This document shows, piece after piece, positions 7,952-16,425 of a stretch of DNA of 33,548 nucleotides. Origin of the DNA: Atlanticothrix silvestris CENA357. Its GTDB lineage: Bacteria; Cyanobacteriota; Cyanobacteriia; Cyanobacteriales; Nostocaceae. The translations under genes were made by a program, and so were the position numbers. Position 1 is the first letter of the stretch, and each line of letters starts with the position of its first letter. Where the stretch lies: contig NZ_JAECZB010000107.1 of assembly GCF_016056295.1 (NCBI RefSeq), forward strand, positions 1 to 33,548, given 5' to 3'. A model generated the notes under the pieces. The model was not told the origin of the DNA and did no database searches. It saw only the letters and a list, made by a program, of their open reading frames with translations.

Positions 7952-8335
7952 ATTTTCCCAGCAATTTTTTTAAGGGGGGGTATATAAAAATTAGAGGTAC
8001 TGATTACTGGTAAAGGGGAAAAAGTTTTTAAATTTTGGAGAGAAATTAAACCACTACCAAAATTTACAGCCTTTTCCTAATCTCCAGTCCTCAATCCCTT
8101 GAAATTACTTGCTACAAATTTATGACTACAATAAAATATACCACTTTCTCTGTAGTCAAGTTGCGCTTTTCAGATTTAATTTCAGTAATTTTAAAAATTA
8201 AGCGTATAAATTTATTTTCAATATAAATATTTATCAGTAAATACAGCTAATTAAGTAAGTTGGCATCATAAAACTAAATTATGTCAATTAATGATGAACT
8301 CGGCTAAAACCATGTCCTAGCCCTTTAATCCTGCT
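7952..8335. other. AT-rich intergenic region
   Basis: 384 bp between two minus-strand genes. It contains a run of seven G residues at 7974-7980 followed by TATATA, just upstream of the peptidoglycan-binding gene, and otherwise featureless AT-rich sequence. No gene, tRNA or clear hairpin was seen. The promoter of the 6332-7951 gene is expected here. Confidence 0.5.
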
Positions 8336-8800
8336 TTACTCAACACGTTCAATATTGCCTGCTTTTACCCAACCTTCTTGTTTGCCACCTTCTAGACGAA
8401 TCTTTTGCCAGCCTTTATCTTGGCTTTCTTCCAAGATGATTACTTTTTGATTAAAAGTCGCCCCGCCAATACGTTCAGCATCTTGGTTGGGTTCTGCTCT
8501 CACACTTAAACCTTCAGCCCAACTAACACGTCCTCGGTAAGCTCCTGGTGGCAATGCTTCTGGCGGTTCTGTAGGAGACGCAGCAGGATTTGCACTAGAA
8601 GATGAGGAGGGCGTGATTTCTTTATCAGTTGCCTTGGGAGATTTGGTTTGCAAGGCAGGACTATCATTAGAAAAAATGGGTCTAGTAGGGGGTATGGCAG
8701 TTCGATTCATAAAATAGAGCGCAACTGCAACGCCGCTACCAATTAAAACAGCGATCGCTAAGAAAACCCCAAGTACAAATTTTAATAAACCAGAAAGCAT
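8336..8800 (-). CDS. Membrane-anchored SH3-domain protein
   Basis: 154 residues from the ATG at 8800, preferred over an in-frame TTG at 8827 that lies inside a repeat. One transmembrane helix near the N-terminus (about 5-30, LKFVLGVFLAIAVLIGSGVA) is followed by a Pro/Ser/Ala-rich linker (about 35-90). A bacterial SH3 domain (about 95-150) follows, with GLSVRAEPNQDAERIG and the closing GWVKAGNIE. Such proteins sit in the cytoplasmic membrane with the SH3 domain facing the periplasm, often contacting the cell wall; the ligand is unknown. It is a single gene. Confidence 0.82.
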   Translation of the reverse strand: MLSGLLKFVLGVFLAIAVLIGSGVAVALYFMNRTAIPPTRPIFSNDSPALQTKSPKATDKEITPSSSSSANPAASPTEPPEALPPGAYRGRVSWAEGLSVRAEPNQDAERIGGATFNQKVIILEESQDKGWQKIRLEGGKQEGWVKAGNIERVE

Positions 8801-9124
8801 AGTTAAAACCTGATCATCAATAGTCAATAGTCAATCGTCAATCGTCAATGGTTATTGAGAAATATAGCGGTGCTTATCCACTCTCATAGGTAAAAGGGGC
8901 TAGAAGCTTGAGGCTAGGGACTAGAGTGCTATATTCCATCTATCTATATAAGACCGCTATACTCTGACTTTTTTGGGCTGTATTTTGTTCATCTGAGAAT
9001 CGTTATAATCCAACTCGTGTGTAGACGAATCAAGAATCCATAATAATTCATCATTCACTATGAACTCTTGACTTTCGGGTTCGTCCTTGTTGTTACCGAA
9101 AGATAGCAATTGCTACTGAAAGCG
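8801..9124. other. Repeat-containing intergenic region
   Basis: 324 bp between ycf46 and the SH3 gene. It holds a heptamer array (8818-8850, units of AGTCAAT/CGTCAAT) and a palindromic element at 8863-8961. A dispersed repeat word also crosses the ycf46 stop codon. The 8962-9120 segment shows nothing recognisable. Confidence 0.5.
8863..8961. repeat. Inverted-repeat element with heptamer-repeat core
   Basis: TATAGCGGT (8863-8871) and ACCGCTATA (8953-8961) are perfect inverted repeats, and the adjoining CTTAT/ATAAG extends the pairing. The interior includes AAAAGGGGCTAGAAGCTTGA and GGACTAGAG, which match the complement of the core of the 5184-5290 element. Two differently ended palindromes therefore carry the same repeat block. 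No coding potential. Confidence 0.45.
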
Positions 9125-10636
9125 TTAGCGTAGCTTACCGAAGGTATCGCTTAAAGGAGTCTGTCTGGATGCCATACGCGCTCTTCCAGCGGCAGCCCAT
9201 TCTTGTAGTTGCTGAATTTGCTCAACGGCAGTTCGTGCTAAGGGTATAATTTGACTCGCAGCTTCTAAAACATCGTCTGTAGTAAAGTCACGGTTTTGGC
9301 TAAACCCAATATGCATCGCTTCAATTAAAGTCTGCTCAATCTCTGCCCCAGAAAAATCAGGCGTTTCATAAGCTAGCCTATCAATATCATAGCTTTTCAA
9401 GTTATGGGGGCGTAGTCGAGATAAATGCACGTTAAAAATTGCTTTTCTCTCTTCTTGGGTAGGCAAACCGACAAAGAAAATTTCATCAAATCGCCCTTTG
9501 CGAAGCATTTCCGGCGGTAACGCTTGGATGTCGTTAGCAGTAGACACGACAAATACAGGTGAAGTTTTTTCAGCTAACCAGGTAATAAAAGTACCAAATA
9601 CACGACTAGTAGTACCTGCGTCACCTTTACTACCAAGCCCTGAAAAAGCTTTATCGATTTCATCAATCCACAGTACACAGGGAGCGAGGGCTTCTGCGAC
9701 CTGAATCATTTGGCGGGTGCGGGATTCTGATTCACCTACTAAACCACCAAATAACCTGCCTACATCTAAGCGCAATAAAGGTAAATGCCAGTGATGAGCG
9801 ATCGCTTTTGCTGTTAAAGATTTGCCAGTACCTTGAATACCCACCAACATCAACCCGCGGGGGTGCGGTAATCCGTACTGTCGCGCCTTATTAGTAAATG
9901 AGCCTCCCCGACGGAGCAGCCAATCTTTGAGGTTATCCAATCCGCCAATATCAGAAATTTGCTCAGTGGCAGGATAAAAGTCAAGGATTTGGGTTTGGCG
10001 GATAGTTTGACGCTTTTCTTCCAAAACTAGATCCACATCCTCTGGTTGCAATTCTCCATGAGTAGCGATCGCCCTCGCCAAAACCCGCCGAATCCTTTCC
10101 ATAGAAAGCCCTTGACAAGAACGCACCAAGTCATCTAAAACTTTCACAGAAAGGGAGTTACCTGTGCTTTGCAGTAAACGTTCCACCTCAATTTTAATTT
10201 CTGGGGCTGCGGGTAAAGGAAACTCAACGACTGTTAAAACTTCTGTTAAATCGTCAGGAATGGCAATTCGTGGTGAAAGCAACACGATATTTTTTGGTTG
10301 AGACTTTAAAAGCCGGGCTAGGTTGCGAAGTTTGCGAGCGATCGCCACATCATCTAAAAAACGATGATAGTCTCGTAGAATCAATATTGCTGATGCAGAA
10401 GCTGGTAATTTTTCGATGAATTCTAAAGCTTGTAGGGGGTTACGTCGTCCAAATCCTGCATCATTGGGGTTCCCCTGGTAGCCATCGACAAAATCCCAAG
10501 TATAAACAGGACGATTGCCTTGATTTGTTGCTTCTTCCCGAATCGCTGCTTCTACCCGTTCTTCTTCATAAGTAGGAATATAAATTAAAGGATAACGGGC
10601 ACGTAGGAGTAGTTTAAACTCTTCACGAAAGTTCAT
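9125..10636 (-). CDS. ycf46: AAA+ ATPase Ycf46
   Basis: 503 residues. The N-terminal half (1-220) starts [20 protein letters not shown], the conserved opening of Ycf46. The AAA+ module has Walker A GIQGTGKS (266-273), Walker B with DEID (325-328) and the GRFDEIF arginine-finger region from about 381. Ycf46 is encoded in red-algal plastids and cyanobacteria and has been linked to photosynthesis and inorganic-carbon use; its biochemical substrate is not established. The length is normal. The stop codon lies inside a dispersed repeat (GCGTTAGCGTAGCTTA, 9122-9137), so the last two or three residues may have been replaced by repeat sequence. A single gene, transcribed away from the NACHT unit. Confidence 0.93.
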   Translation of the reverse strand: MNFREEFKLLLRARYPLIYIPTYEEERVEAAIREEATNQGNRPVYTWDFVDGYQGNPNDAGFGRRNPLQALEFIEKLPASASAILILRDYHRFLDDVAIARKLRNLARLLKSQPKNIVLLSPRIAIPDDLTEVLTVVEFPLPAAPEIKIEVERLLQSTGNSLSVKVLDDLVRSCQGLSMERIRRVLARAIATHGELQPEDVDLVLEEKRQTIRQTQILDFYPATEQISDIGGLDNLKDWLLRRGGSFTNKARQYGLPHPRGLMLVGIQGTGKSLTAKAIAHHWHLPLLRLDVGRLFGGLVGESESRTRQMIQVAEALAPCVLWIDEIDKAFSGLGSKGDAGTTSRVFGTFITWLAEKTSPVFVVSTANDIQALPPEMLRKGRFDEIFFVGLPTQEERKAIFNVHLSRLRPHNLKSYDIDRLAYETPDFSGAEIEQTLIEAMHIGFSQNRDFTTDDVLEAASQIIPLARTAVEQIQQLQEWAAAGRARMASRQTPLSDTFGKLR

Positions 10637-10869
10637 ATATAGTTGTTGTTATTAGTTCTTCTCTCATTGTTCAGGTTTGTATCGCCTCTAACAACTAAAA
10701 ACTAATATATTTCTCGTTCCCCAAGGGGATGAAGTTTTTGTGCATGGGGCTTACGGAAAAATCATAGTAATAATTAGCTCACCACATACGTAATTTTTTG
10801 TAAAATTCAGGAAAGTTGTCTGCTCAACTTGGAGTAGAGCTTAAATTATGTTTTTATCAAGCAAATAAA

Positions 10870-11322
10870 ATGGCAGAAAATAACTCACAGCCCCAAAACA
10901 CTGGAGGAATGTCCCTGAATATTGGCGGTGGTCAATTTTCAGGTGTTCAAGTTGGACAAGCTGCTGGCGATGTAACCCAGAATCAGCAAAATACTCAGGG
11001 TGGAACTGAGAAACAATTGACTTTACCTGAAGTTGCCGAATTAATGGCACAAATTGAATCTATATTTCGTAATTCAGATTTACCAGAAGACCAAAAGAAA
11101 CAAGCACTGAAGCATCTCGATTACGCAACCGACGCAGTTAAAGAAAAAGAACCAGACAAAACCACTGCGGCTACAAGTTTGCAAAAAGCTAGCAAAGTCC
11201 TCAAAGAAGCTAACGAAACGTTTAATGCAGGTCAAGGAATTTGGCAAAAGTTAGAGCCAATTGCCAAACAATTAGCTCCTTGGTTAGGAGTTGCAGTTAA
11301 AAGTCTTTTACTTCTTACATAA
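10870..11322 (+). CDS. Small partner protein of NACHT gene with N-terminal Gly/Gln/Asp motif
   Basis: 150 residues from the ATG at 10870 (an in-frame TTG at 10816 would add 18 unconvincing residues). Residues 16-43 contain LNIGGGQFSGVQVGQAAGDV, followed by a Gln/Asn-rich stretch. Residues 50-125 are predicted helical and highly charged (LPEVAELMAQIESIFRNSDL and on). The end (133-150) has a modest hydrophobic helix. The N-terminal motif recurs in the protein encoded nine bases downstream, so the two probably interact or oligomerise through it. I do not recognise a catalytic domain. The helical part could be an effector-associated adaptor domain such as accompany STAND NTPases; that is inference. 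No strong Shine-Dalgarno is visible. Confidence 0.78.
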   Translation: MAENNSQPQNTGGMSLNIGGGQFSGVQVGQAAGDVTQNQQNTQGGTEKQLTLPEVAELMAQIESIFRNSDLPEDQKKQALKHLDYATDAVKEKEPDKTTAATSLQKASKVLKEANETFNAGQGIWQKLEPIAKQLAPWLGVAVKSLLLLT

Positions 11323-11331
11323 AAAAAGGTT

Positions 11332-13467
11332 ATGCATCAAGAACCACAGCCACTTCAAAACTTGAATATTGATGGTGCTTTGATTCGAGAAGCTCAAATT
11401 GGACAAGCTGGACGTGATTTGCACCAAATCCAATACCTAACTGTGAATGAAACCTTTAGCCTAGCTAAATTAATAGGTCGCAGAGAGGTAAAACCTCCTT
11501 CAGGTAAACAGGAGTATCGTTTCCGAGAAGTTTTGCTTAATAAAGTTAAACAATATTGGATTAAAGGCGTATTAGAAAAGTCGCTATATACTAAAGCTCT
11601 AATTGATTTGGGACTGAAAGAACGATTAGACGCAGTAAAGCGCCCTTTAAGCAATGTCCCACAAATTCCTGATGAGTCTGGGCAAACCTTACCTGAAGGT
11701 CAAAGTGTCTCTGATGTTTTCAATCAGATGGGGAAAGGACGAACTTTACTAATTTTAGGAGAACCAGGAGCCGGCAAAACGATCACTCTTTTGAAACTGG
11801 CACAAGAATTAATTACTCGTACCGAAAAAGATTTAAGCCAACCTCTCCCAGTAGTGCTGAACTTATCTTCTTGGGGAAATAAACACCAAACATTTGCTGA
11901 TTGGCTGATTGAAGAATTGCATAGTACTTATCAAATTTCTCAAGCGCTTGGTAAAGTCTGGATTGAAGATCAACAACTATTACTACTGCTAGATGGTTTA
12001 GATGAGGTAAGAATTGAGCAACGAGAAACCTGCATTAAAGCCATCAACCAATTCATGCAAGAGCATGGACTAATTGAGATTGTAGTGACAAGCCGCATCC
12101 ATGATTATGAAGCTCTTTCTGAACGTTTACAATTGCAAGCTGCTATCTGCATCCAATCTTTGACATCTCAGCAAGTTGAGCAATATTTAGACAGGGCTGG
12201 TGAACAACTCGAAGCTGTCAAAACTTTGCTTCAAGAAGACACTACGTTGCAAGAGTTAGCCAAGTCTCCCCTGACTTTAAGTGTTATGACTCTGGCTTAC
12301 AAAGGTAAAAAACTCGAAGATTTACCCAATACAGGCTCAAAAGAAGAACGCCGCAAACACCTGTTTGATGCTTATATTGAACGGATGTTTCAGCGTCGTC
12401 AATCTCAGCAAAGATACTCAAAAGTACAAGCAAGGCGCTGGTTAATTTGGTTAGCACAGCAGATGTATCAAAAATCTCAAACAGTTTTTGTTATTGAAAG
12501 AATACAGCCTAACTGGTTGTCCAATCGAGTGCCAAAAATATTTTATCAATTGGGAGTTTTTCTATTCGGAGTAATAACTTGTGGGTTAATCGGCATTTTT
12601 GGCAATTTAATAAGTAAATCACAATCAATAAATCTGGTATATATTGTTGTAGTCACTGTTGTATTAACTGTTTACTTAAGTAATACAGAAATCAAACCAG
12701 TTGAAACTTTGAGATGGTCTTGGCAAGAAGCCAAAAAATCTCTGACAAATGGACTACTAGGGGGATTATTTTTAGGACTAATTGTAGGAGTGGGTTTTAA
12801 GCTAGTGGAACCTCAACCAAATATCATTGATGGTCTAGAACTAGGGTTAATACATGGGCTAACTGGTGGACTAATTTTAGGGTTCTTAGGTGGGTTGAGA
12901 GGCCCAGAAATAGAGACAAAAACGATTCCTAACCAAGGGATATGGAACTCAGTTAGAAATGCCATACTAATGGGATTGATTGGCGGATTACTTGGTGGAT
13001 TTTTTGGAGCATTAATTGGTTTAAAACTTTTACATCCCCCACATCCTTCATGGCTTCAACTGGGGATAGTGTTCGGACTAGTGTTTGGGCTAGTATTTGG
13101 AGGTGGTAAAGCTTGTCTACAACATTTCACTTTACGCCTCATTCTCTACAGCCAGAATTACATCCCTCGAAACTATGCCCACTTTCTTGAATATGCGACT
13201 GAACACATATTTTTGCAAAAGGTTGGAGGTAGTTACATTTTTATTCATCGAATGCTGCTAGAGCATTTTGCCCAAATGGAGCCAGCATTTACTCAATCGA
13301 CTTCACAACCAATTCATCAGTCTACTGAATTAAATTCAAACAACAATTTGAGTAGAAATGCTTCATCTCAAACTTTAATAGAATGTACCAATTGTGGTCG
13401 GAATAATCCAGGAAACTTCAACTTTTGTACTAAGTGTGGAAGACGATTAAATCAACCACCTAGCTGA
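11332..13467 (+). CDS. NACHT NTPase with glycine-zipper membrane region and C-terminal zinc ribbon
   Basis: 711 residues. Residues 11-30 carry LNIDGALIREAQIGQAGRDL, the motif shared with the upstream gene. A helical linker follows, then a NACHT (STAND) NTPase with Walker A GEPGAGKT (143-150), Walker B with DGLDE (221-225) and sensor VVTSR (251-255). After a helical region come about six hydrophobic segments (about 404-430, 436-453, 474-492, 501-523, 543-567, 576-594). The last four are built of GG and GxxxG repeats. A conserved HRMLLEHF segment follows near 640, and the end is a zinc ribbon with CxxC pairs 685/688 and 699/702. It is nine bases after the small partner gene, with AAAGG before the ATG, so it is co-transcribed. 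NACHT proteins act as oligomerising sensors in immunity or regulated death; a membrane-perforating output is inferred. Confidence 0.9.
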   Translation: MHQEPQPLQNLNIDGALIREAQIGQAGRDLHQIQYLTVNETFSLAKLIGRREVKPPSGKQEYRFREVLLNKVKQYWIKGVLEKSLYTKALIDLGLKERLDAVKRPLSNVPQIPDESGQTLPEGQSVSDVFNQMGKGRTLLILGEPGAGKTITLLKLAQELITRTEKDLSQPLPVVLNLSSWGNKHQTFADWLIEELHSTYQISQALGKVWIEDQQLLLLLDGLDEVRIEQRETCIKAINQFMQEHGLIEIVVTSRIHDYEALSERLQLQAAICIQSLTSQQVEQYLDRAGEQLEAVKTLLQEDTTLQELAKSPLTLSVMTLAYKGKKLEDLPNTGSKEERRKHLFDAYIERMFQRRQSQQRYSKVQARRWLIWLAQQMYQKSQTVFVIERIQPNWLSNRVPKIFYQLGVFLFGVITCGLIGIFGNLISKSQSINLVYIVVVTVVLTVYLSNTEIKPVETLRWSWQEAKKSLTNGLLGGLFLGLIVGVGFKLVEPQPNIIDGLELGLIHGLTGGLILGFLGGLRGPEIETKTIPNQGIWNSVRNAILMGLIGGLLGGFFGALIGLKLLHPPHPSWLQLGIVFGLVFGLVFGGGKACLQHFTLRLILYSQNYIPRNYAHFLEYATEHIFLQKVGGSYIFIHRMLLEHFAQMEPAFTQSTSQPIHQSTELNSNNNLSRNASSQTLIECTNCGRNNPGNFNFCTKCGRRLNQPPS

Positions 13468-13474
13468 GACTAAA

Positions 13475-13517
13475 CCAGGAAGTTGAAAGCAATTTGTCTA
13501 TCCTGGAAGTTGCTTTT
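13475..13517 (+). terminator. Possible terminator between convergent NACHT and yceD genes
   Basis: AAAGCAA (13486-13492) can pair with TTGCTTT (13510-13516), which runs into further T residues. CCAGGA (13475-13480) and TCCTGG (13501-13506) offer an alternative pairing usable on both strands. The stems are short (6-7 bp) and the loops long, so the call is weak, but a terminator is expected in this 30-bp convergent gap. The right arm overlaps the last codons of yceD. Confidence 0.35.
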
Positions 13518-14004
13518 TCAAAGCTTCTAAAGAAGCCCAGCGGTTATCAACTAGCTGGTTTGAACTATCAGCACTATTACTAATGATACCGGGACAATTG
13601 CGATCGCACAGCTGACGCTGGGGCATTGCTAGACACATTTGCTCATACAGCCATTCACTGGGATAAAAATAACCATCGGGTGGTAGGGTTTCTATCAAAT
13701 CTTCCATAGCCACTTCTCTCTCTAAGGGCAAGTCTTCTACTTGATTAGCAGCTTCGTCTAACCAGATGATTTCTTTGGTATCAACCCCTAAACGTTGGTT
13801 GTACTGCTGCAAACAGCGGTTACAGGTACAAGTAATAATTGCCTCTGCCTGACCGGACACTTCCAGGTAGTTGCCATGATGCTGCACTCGGACATTACCC
13901 CGAACTGGTGTCAATGTTTCTAGACCAGGCAGAAATTCCTCAACCTGAAATTCCTCTGTCCGCTCCGATGCTCTAGTTAGCTGCGGAATATAAATTGCGT
14001 CCAT
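13498..14004 (-). CDS. yceD: YceD family (DUF177) protein
   Basis: 168 residues. The DUF177 signature is visible: a beta-rich N-terminal half ending in the Cys cluster CTCNRC (59-64), an acidic middle (LDEAANQVEDLPLE), and two further Cys at 133 and 137 (QLCDRNCPG) near the C-terminus, probably for a metal site. In bacteria and plastids the family is linked to 23S rRNA accumulation and large-subunit assembly. It is the last gene of the rpmH-rnpA-PH-yidC-khpB-yceD cluster, 133 bp after khpB, so partly separate control is possible. A small hairpin lies directly before its ATG. Confidence 0.88.
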   Translation of the reverse strand: MDAIYIPQLTRASERTEEFQVEEFLPGLETLTPVRGNVRVQHHGNYLEVSGQAEAIITCTCNRCLQQYNQRLGVDTKEIIWLDEAANQVEDLPLEREVAMEDLIETLPPDGYFYPSEWLYEQMCLAMPQRQLCDRNCPGIISNSADSSNQLVDNRWASLEALKKQLPG

Positions 14005-14011
14005 AGGATTT

Positions 14012-14026
14012 GTGAGGCATCCTCAC
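14012..14026 (-). promoter_or_regulatory. Hairpin in the yceD leader
   Basis: On the minus strand GTGAGG-ATG-CCTCAC forms a perfect 6-bp stem with a 3-base loop, ending seven bases before the yceD ATG. It would occupy the ribosome-binding region: the only purine-rich Shine-Dalgarno candidate (GAGG) lies inside the stem. Control of translation is possible but inferred. Confidence 0.35.
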
Positions 14027-14137
14027 GAAAATAGATGTGGATTATCAGCAATTATACTGATACTACATTTTTAGTTTATCTCTTAGAGATTAAGAGAAAT
14101 TTTAAAATTATTATAGTTATGAGCTTTTAATTAACTC

Positions 14138-14665
14138 CTAACTTCCAATTTCTTCCAACGCAGCCGGACGTACAACCAGATGACGATGTGGTTCTTTACC
14201 TCGGCTGAAGGTTTCCAAATCTCCAAAGTCCTTCAAGAAGGTGTGAACTTGACGACGTTCAGCTGAACTGAGGGATTTAATTTCCACTTCTTGACCAGTA
14301 GAACGCACTTCATCGGCTGCGGCTTCCGCCATAGCCTTAATTTCTGCTTGTCTTTTTACGCGGTAGCCATTCAACTCAATGGTATAAGAGGCTTGCTCCT
14401 CCTGCGGTTGATTCAGATTAAGAACTGAATTAGCCAGATACTGAATTGCATCAAGCACAGAACCATCAGGGCCAATGAGAACTTGAATTTCTTGTGGTGT
14501 CAGGTTGGTTTCATCAATCGTCAACCAGTAGTTATCTGGTTCTGGAGAATCACCCTCTTGAAGTAAGGCAGTTGCTAAATTACCCTGAATTTCAGCAGGT
14601 ACTCCTGTTAGTTGCAGCAGGGTTTTTAACCACTGCTGCCCTCTTTGCATGGAACTGTCGAGCAT
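14138..14665 (-). CDS. khpB: KH-R3H RNA-binding protein (KhpB/Jag)
   Basis: 175 residues from the ATG at 14665, which overlaps none of yidC but sits two bases after its TGA, so translation is coupled. A KH domain occupies the middle (about 50-110, with VLIGPDGSVLDAIQYLAN holding the GPDG loop). An R3H domain follows, with ERRQVHTFL and the closing RHLVVRP. The short N-terminal part lacks the longer Jag-N domain of Firmicutes. KhpB binds RNA and in other bacteria pairs with KhpA; KhpA is also encoded in this window. Its position next to yidC is conserved from Gram-positives to cyanobacteria. Confidence 0.9.
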   Translation of the reverse strand: MLDSSMQRGQQWLKTLLQLTGVPAEIQGNLATALLQEGDSPEPDNYWLTIDETNLTPQEIQVLIGPDGSVLDAIQYLANSVLNLNQPQEEQASYTIELNGYRVKRQAEIKAMAEAAADEVRSTGQEVEIKSLSSAERRQVHTFLKDFGDLETFSRGKEPHRHLVVRPAALEEIGS

Positions 14666-14667
14666 TA

Positions 14668-15819
14668 TCAACCTGTAGTCTTTTTCTTAGAACTTTTTGG
14701 CTCAAAAGGTAATGTCTTTTGTTCTGCCGCTGCTGCTTCTTTCTCTTTCTCCTGGGTGGCTACAATTTTTTGTAGTTCCTCTGGTAGTGGTTCACGAGAG
14801 AGAATATAAGTTTGTAGTGTTTGGAAAATATTACCAATCACCATATACATCAACACCCCAGCTGGTAGAGGAAAGAACAAAAACATCCCCGAAAAGATAA
14901 CTGGGGTAATTTTGTTTACTGTCTCCTGTTGCGGGTTCCCACCACTGGAATTTTGCCCAGAAAGCAGTTGGCTAACATAAAGGCTGATCCCAAAAAAGAC
15001 AATCATAGAGACAATATCCCAATGGATTGCACCGTCGGGATCTATAGCGCCAACTCTACCTAAGGCATCGATGAAGAGAAATCCTTTATCTGCTGCCAAT
15101 CCAGGAATTGTGCCTTGAATTGTGACATCTCCTGGCTGTAGGGCTTCTATATTACCATCTGCATCGATTTTGACCCTATCTTCCCCTTTGATGACTTTCC
15201 ATTCAGGCATTAGCTTATTTTCTGGATGTTCAGCTAATAGGACTTGAAATGGTTTGCCTTCAAGAGTTTGATATTGTATTTTGGTTGTTTCTCCCACTGC
15301 TAATTTGTTACCGCTAGGAAGAATAGCTGTAATCCGAGTATGTTCTCCATCAGCAATATAGATGTTTTGAGGAGCAGTAGCAAAGGCTTGTGGTTGAATT
15401 CGTTCGACTTGTTCAGATGGAAAGATTTGCAGGTTAACAGAGTAGTTCACTCCCGCAAAAGGCGAACCCCGTAGAGTTGCAAACAGCGCTAGTAAGACTG
15501 GCATTTGCAACAGCAGTGGCAAACATCCTGCTAGCGGGTTGCCAAATTCTTTTTGGACATTGACCATTTCCTCCTGCTGCTTTTGCGGGTCGTCCTTATA
15601 ACGCTCTTTGATTTCTGCCATCCGCTTCTGCATTAAAGGTTGCACAACTCGCATCCGCCGCATACTGCGAATTGAGCCAGCACTCAGGGGATAGAGCGCG
15701 AAGCGGATTATCAATGTTAAGGCAACGATCGCCAATCCATAGCTAGGCACAATACCATAGAAAAAATCTATGATTGGCAGCATCACGTTGTTCGAGAGAA
15801 ACCCGATACCAAAATCCAT
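14668..15819 (-). CDS. yidC: Membrane protein insertase YidC/Oxa1
   Basis: 383 residues. It inserts and folds membrane proteins, alone or with Sec, in the cytoplasmic and probably thylakoid membranes. The first Oxa1 helix (about 25-45) contains the conserved hydrophilic R39 ([10 protein letters not shown]), followed by the cytoplasmic helical hairpin (50-95). A helix at 98-118 is followed by a long loop (about 120-265) that includes an Ig-like (Big-type) stretch with [20 protein letters not shown], an insertion typical of cyanobacterial YidC. The remaining helices lie at 268-287 and 306-340, and the tail is Lys/Glu/Ala-rich. It belongs to the rnpA cluster but is 216 bp from the PH gene, with heptamer repeats between. 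Confidence 0.95.
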   Translation of the reverse strand: MDFGIGFLSNNVMLPIIDFFYGIVPSYGLAIVALTLIIRFALYPLSAGSIRSMRRMRVVQPLMQKRMAEIKERYKDDPQKQQEEMVNVQKEFGNPLAGCLPLLLQMPVLLALFATLRGSPFAGVNYSVNLQIFPSEQVERIQPQAFATAPQNIYIADGEHTRITAILPSGNKLAVGETTKIQYQTLEGKPFQVLLAEHPENKLMPEWKVIKGEDRVKIDADGNIEALQPGDVTIQGTIPGLAADKGFLFIDALGRVGAIDPDGAIHWDIVSMIVFFGISLYVSQLLSGQNSSGGNPQQETVNKITPVIFSGMFLFFPLPAGVLMYMVIGNIFQTLQTYILSREPLPEELQKIVATQEKEKEAAAAEQKTLPFEPKSSKKKTTG

Positions 15820-16035
15820 TATTCTGAATTCAACCTGAGGTACTGTAAATTGAACTGAATCTAATTTATCTAAATCAAGATTCGTCTGCGACTATCCTAC
15901 GCTACGGATAGCCGCACATCCAAATAAAATTGGGCGTGGGGCATGGGGCATTGGGCATTGGGCATAGCTATTATTATTCTCCTCTGCTCCTCTGCTCCCC
16001 TGCATCCCCTGCTCCCCTTGCTCTTTACTCCCCTG
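15820..16035. repeat. Heptamer-type tandem repeats between yidC and the PH-domain gene
   Basis: The 216-bp gap contains GGGCATT-type units (15931-15966) and CTCCTCTGCTCC/CCCCTGC-type units (15977-16034), both familiar short tandem repeats of Nostocales. The second block runs up to the stop codon of the PH-domain gene. A small inverted repeat CTATCC/GGATAG lies near 15893-15912. The repeats may have expanded inside an otherwise compact operon. Confidence 0.6.
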
Positions 16036-16425
16036 CTACTTGCTTGCACCAGTGTACAGAGGATTCTTTGCTGTAACCCTCTCATTGATGTAGTCATAAG
16101 TTTCCCGGAAATTGGGAACAGCCCGCATTTCCAGGCGACTACCATTTCTCAGGGTTAGCACCATATCGCCCCAAAGACCGATACCACGAGGTACTTTGAC
16201 AATTTTGACAACTTCTGAGTAAATCACGTCAGTGCGATCGCGTCCTCTCCAACCTCCCATCACGGAAATTCGGCGATCGGTAATGCGGTAGCGTAACCAC
16301 AATGCTCTGACAATCGCTCCAACTGTTAACGGTATCCCTACAACAGTTAGCCCAATTAACAAGTTGATAATCAAGTCCCCAATATGGGGGCCGCCTTCAT
16401 AATAAATTTCTTCACGAATGCCCAT
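16036..16425 (-). CDS. PH-domain membrane protein
   Basis: 129 residues. Two close hydrophobic stretches (about 15-45) form a membrane hairpin or a single long anchor. They are followed by a bacterial pleckstrin-homology domain (YdbT/YdbS type) with the usual RYRITDRRISVMGGWRGR strand and a C-terminal helix (FRETYDYINERV). It overlaps rnpA by 14 bases and is conserved between rnpA and yidC in cyanobacteria. The context suggests a role linked to membrane protein biogenesis, but the function is unknown. Confidence 0.85.
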   Translation of the reverse strand: MGIREEIYYEGGPHIGDLIINLLIGLTVVGIPLTVGAIVRALWLRYRITDRRISVMGGWRGRDRTDVIYSEVVKIVKVPRGIGLWGDMVLTLRNGSRLEMRAVPNFRETYDYINERVTAKNPLYTGASK

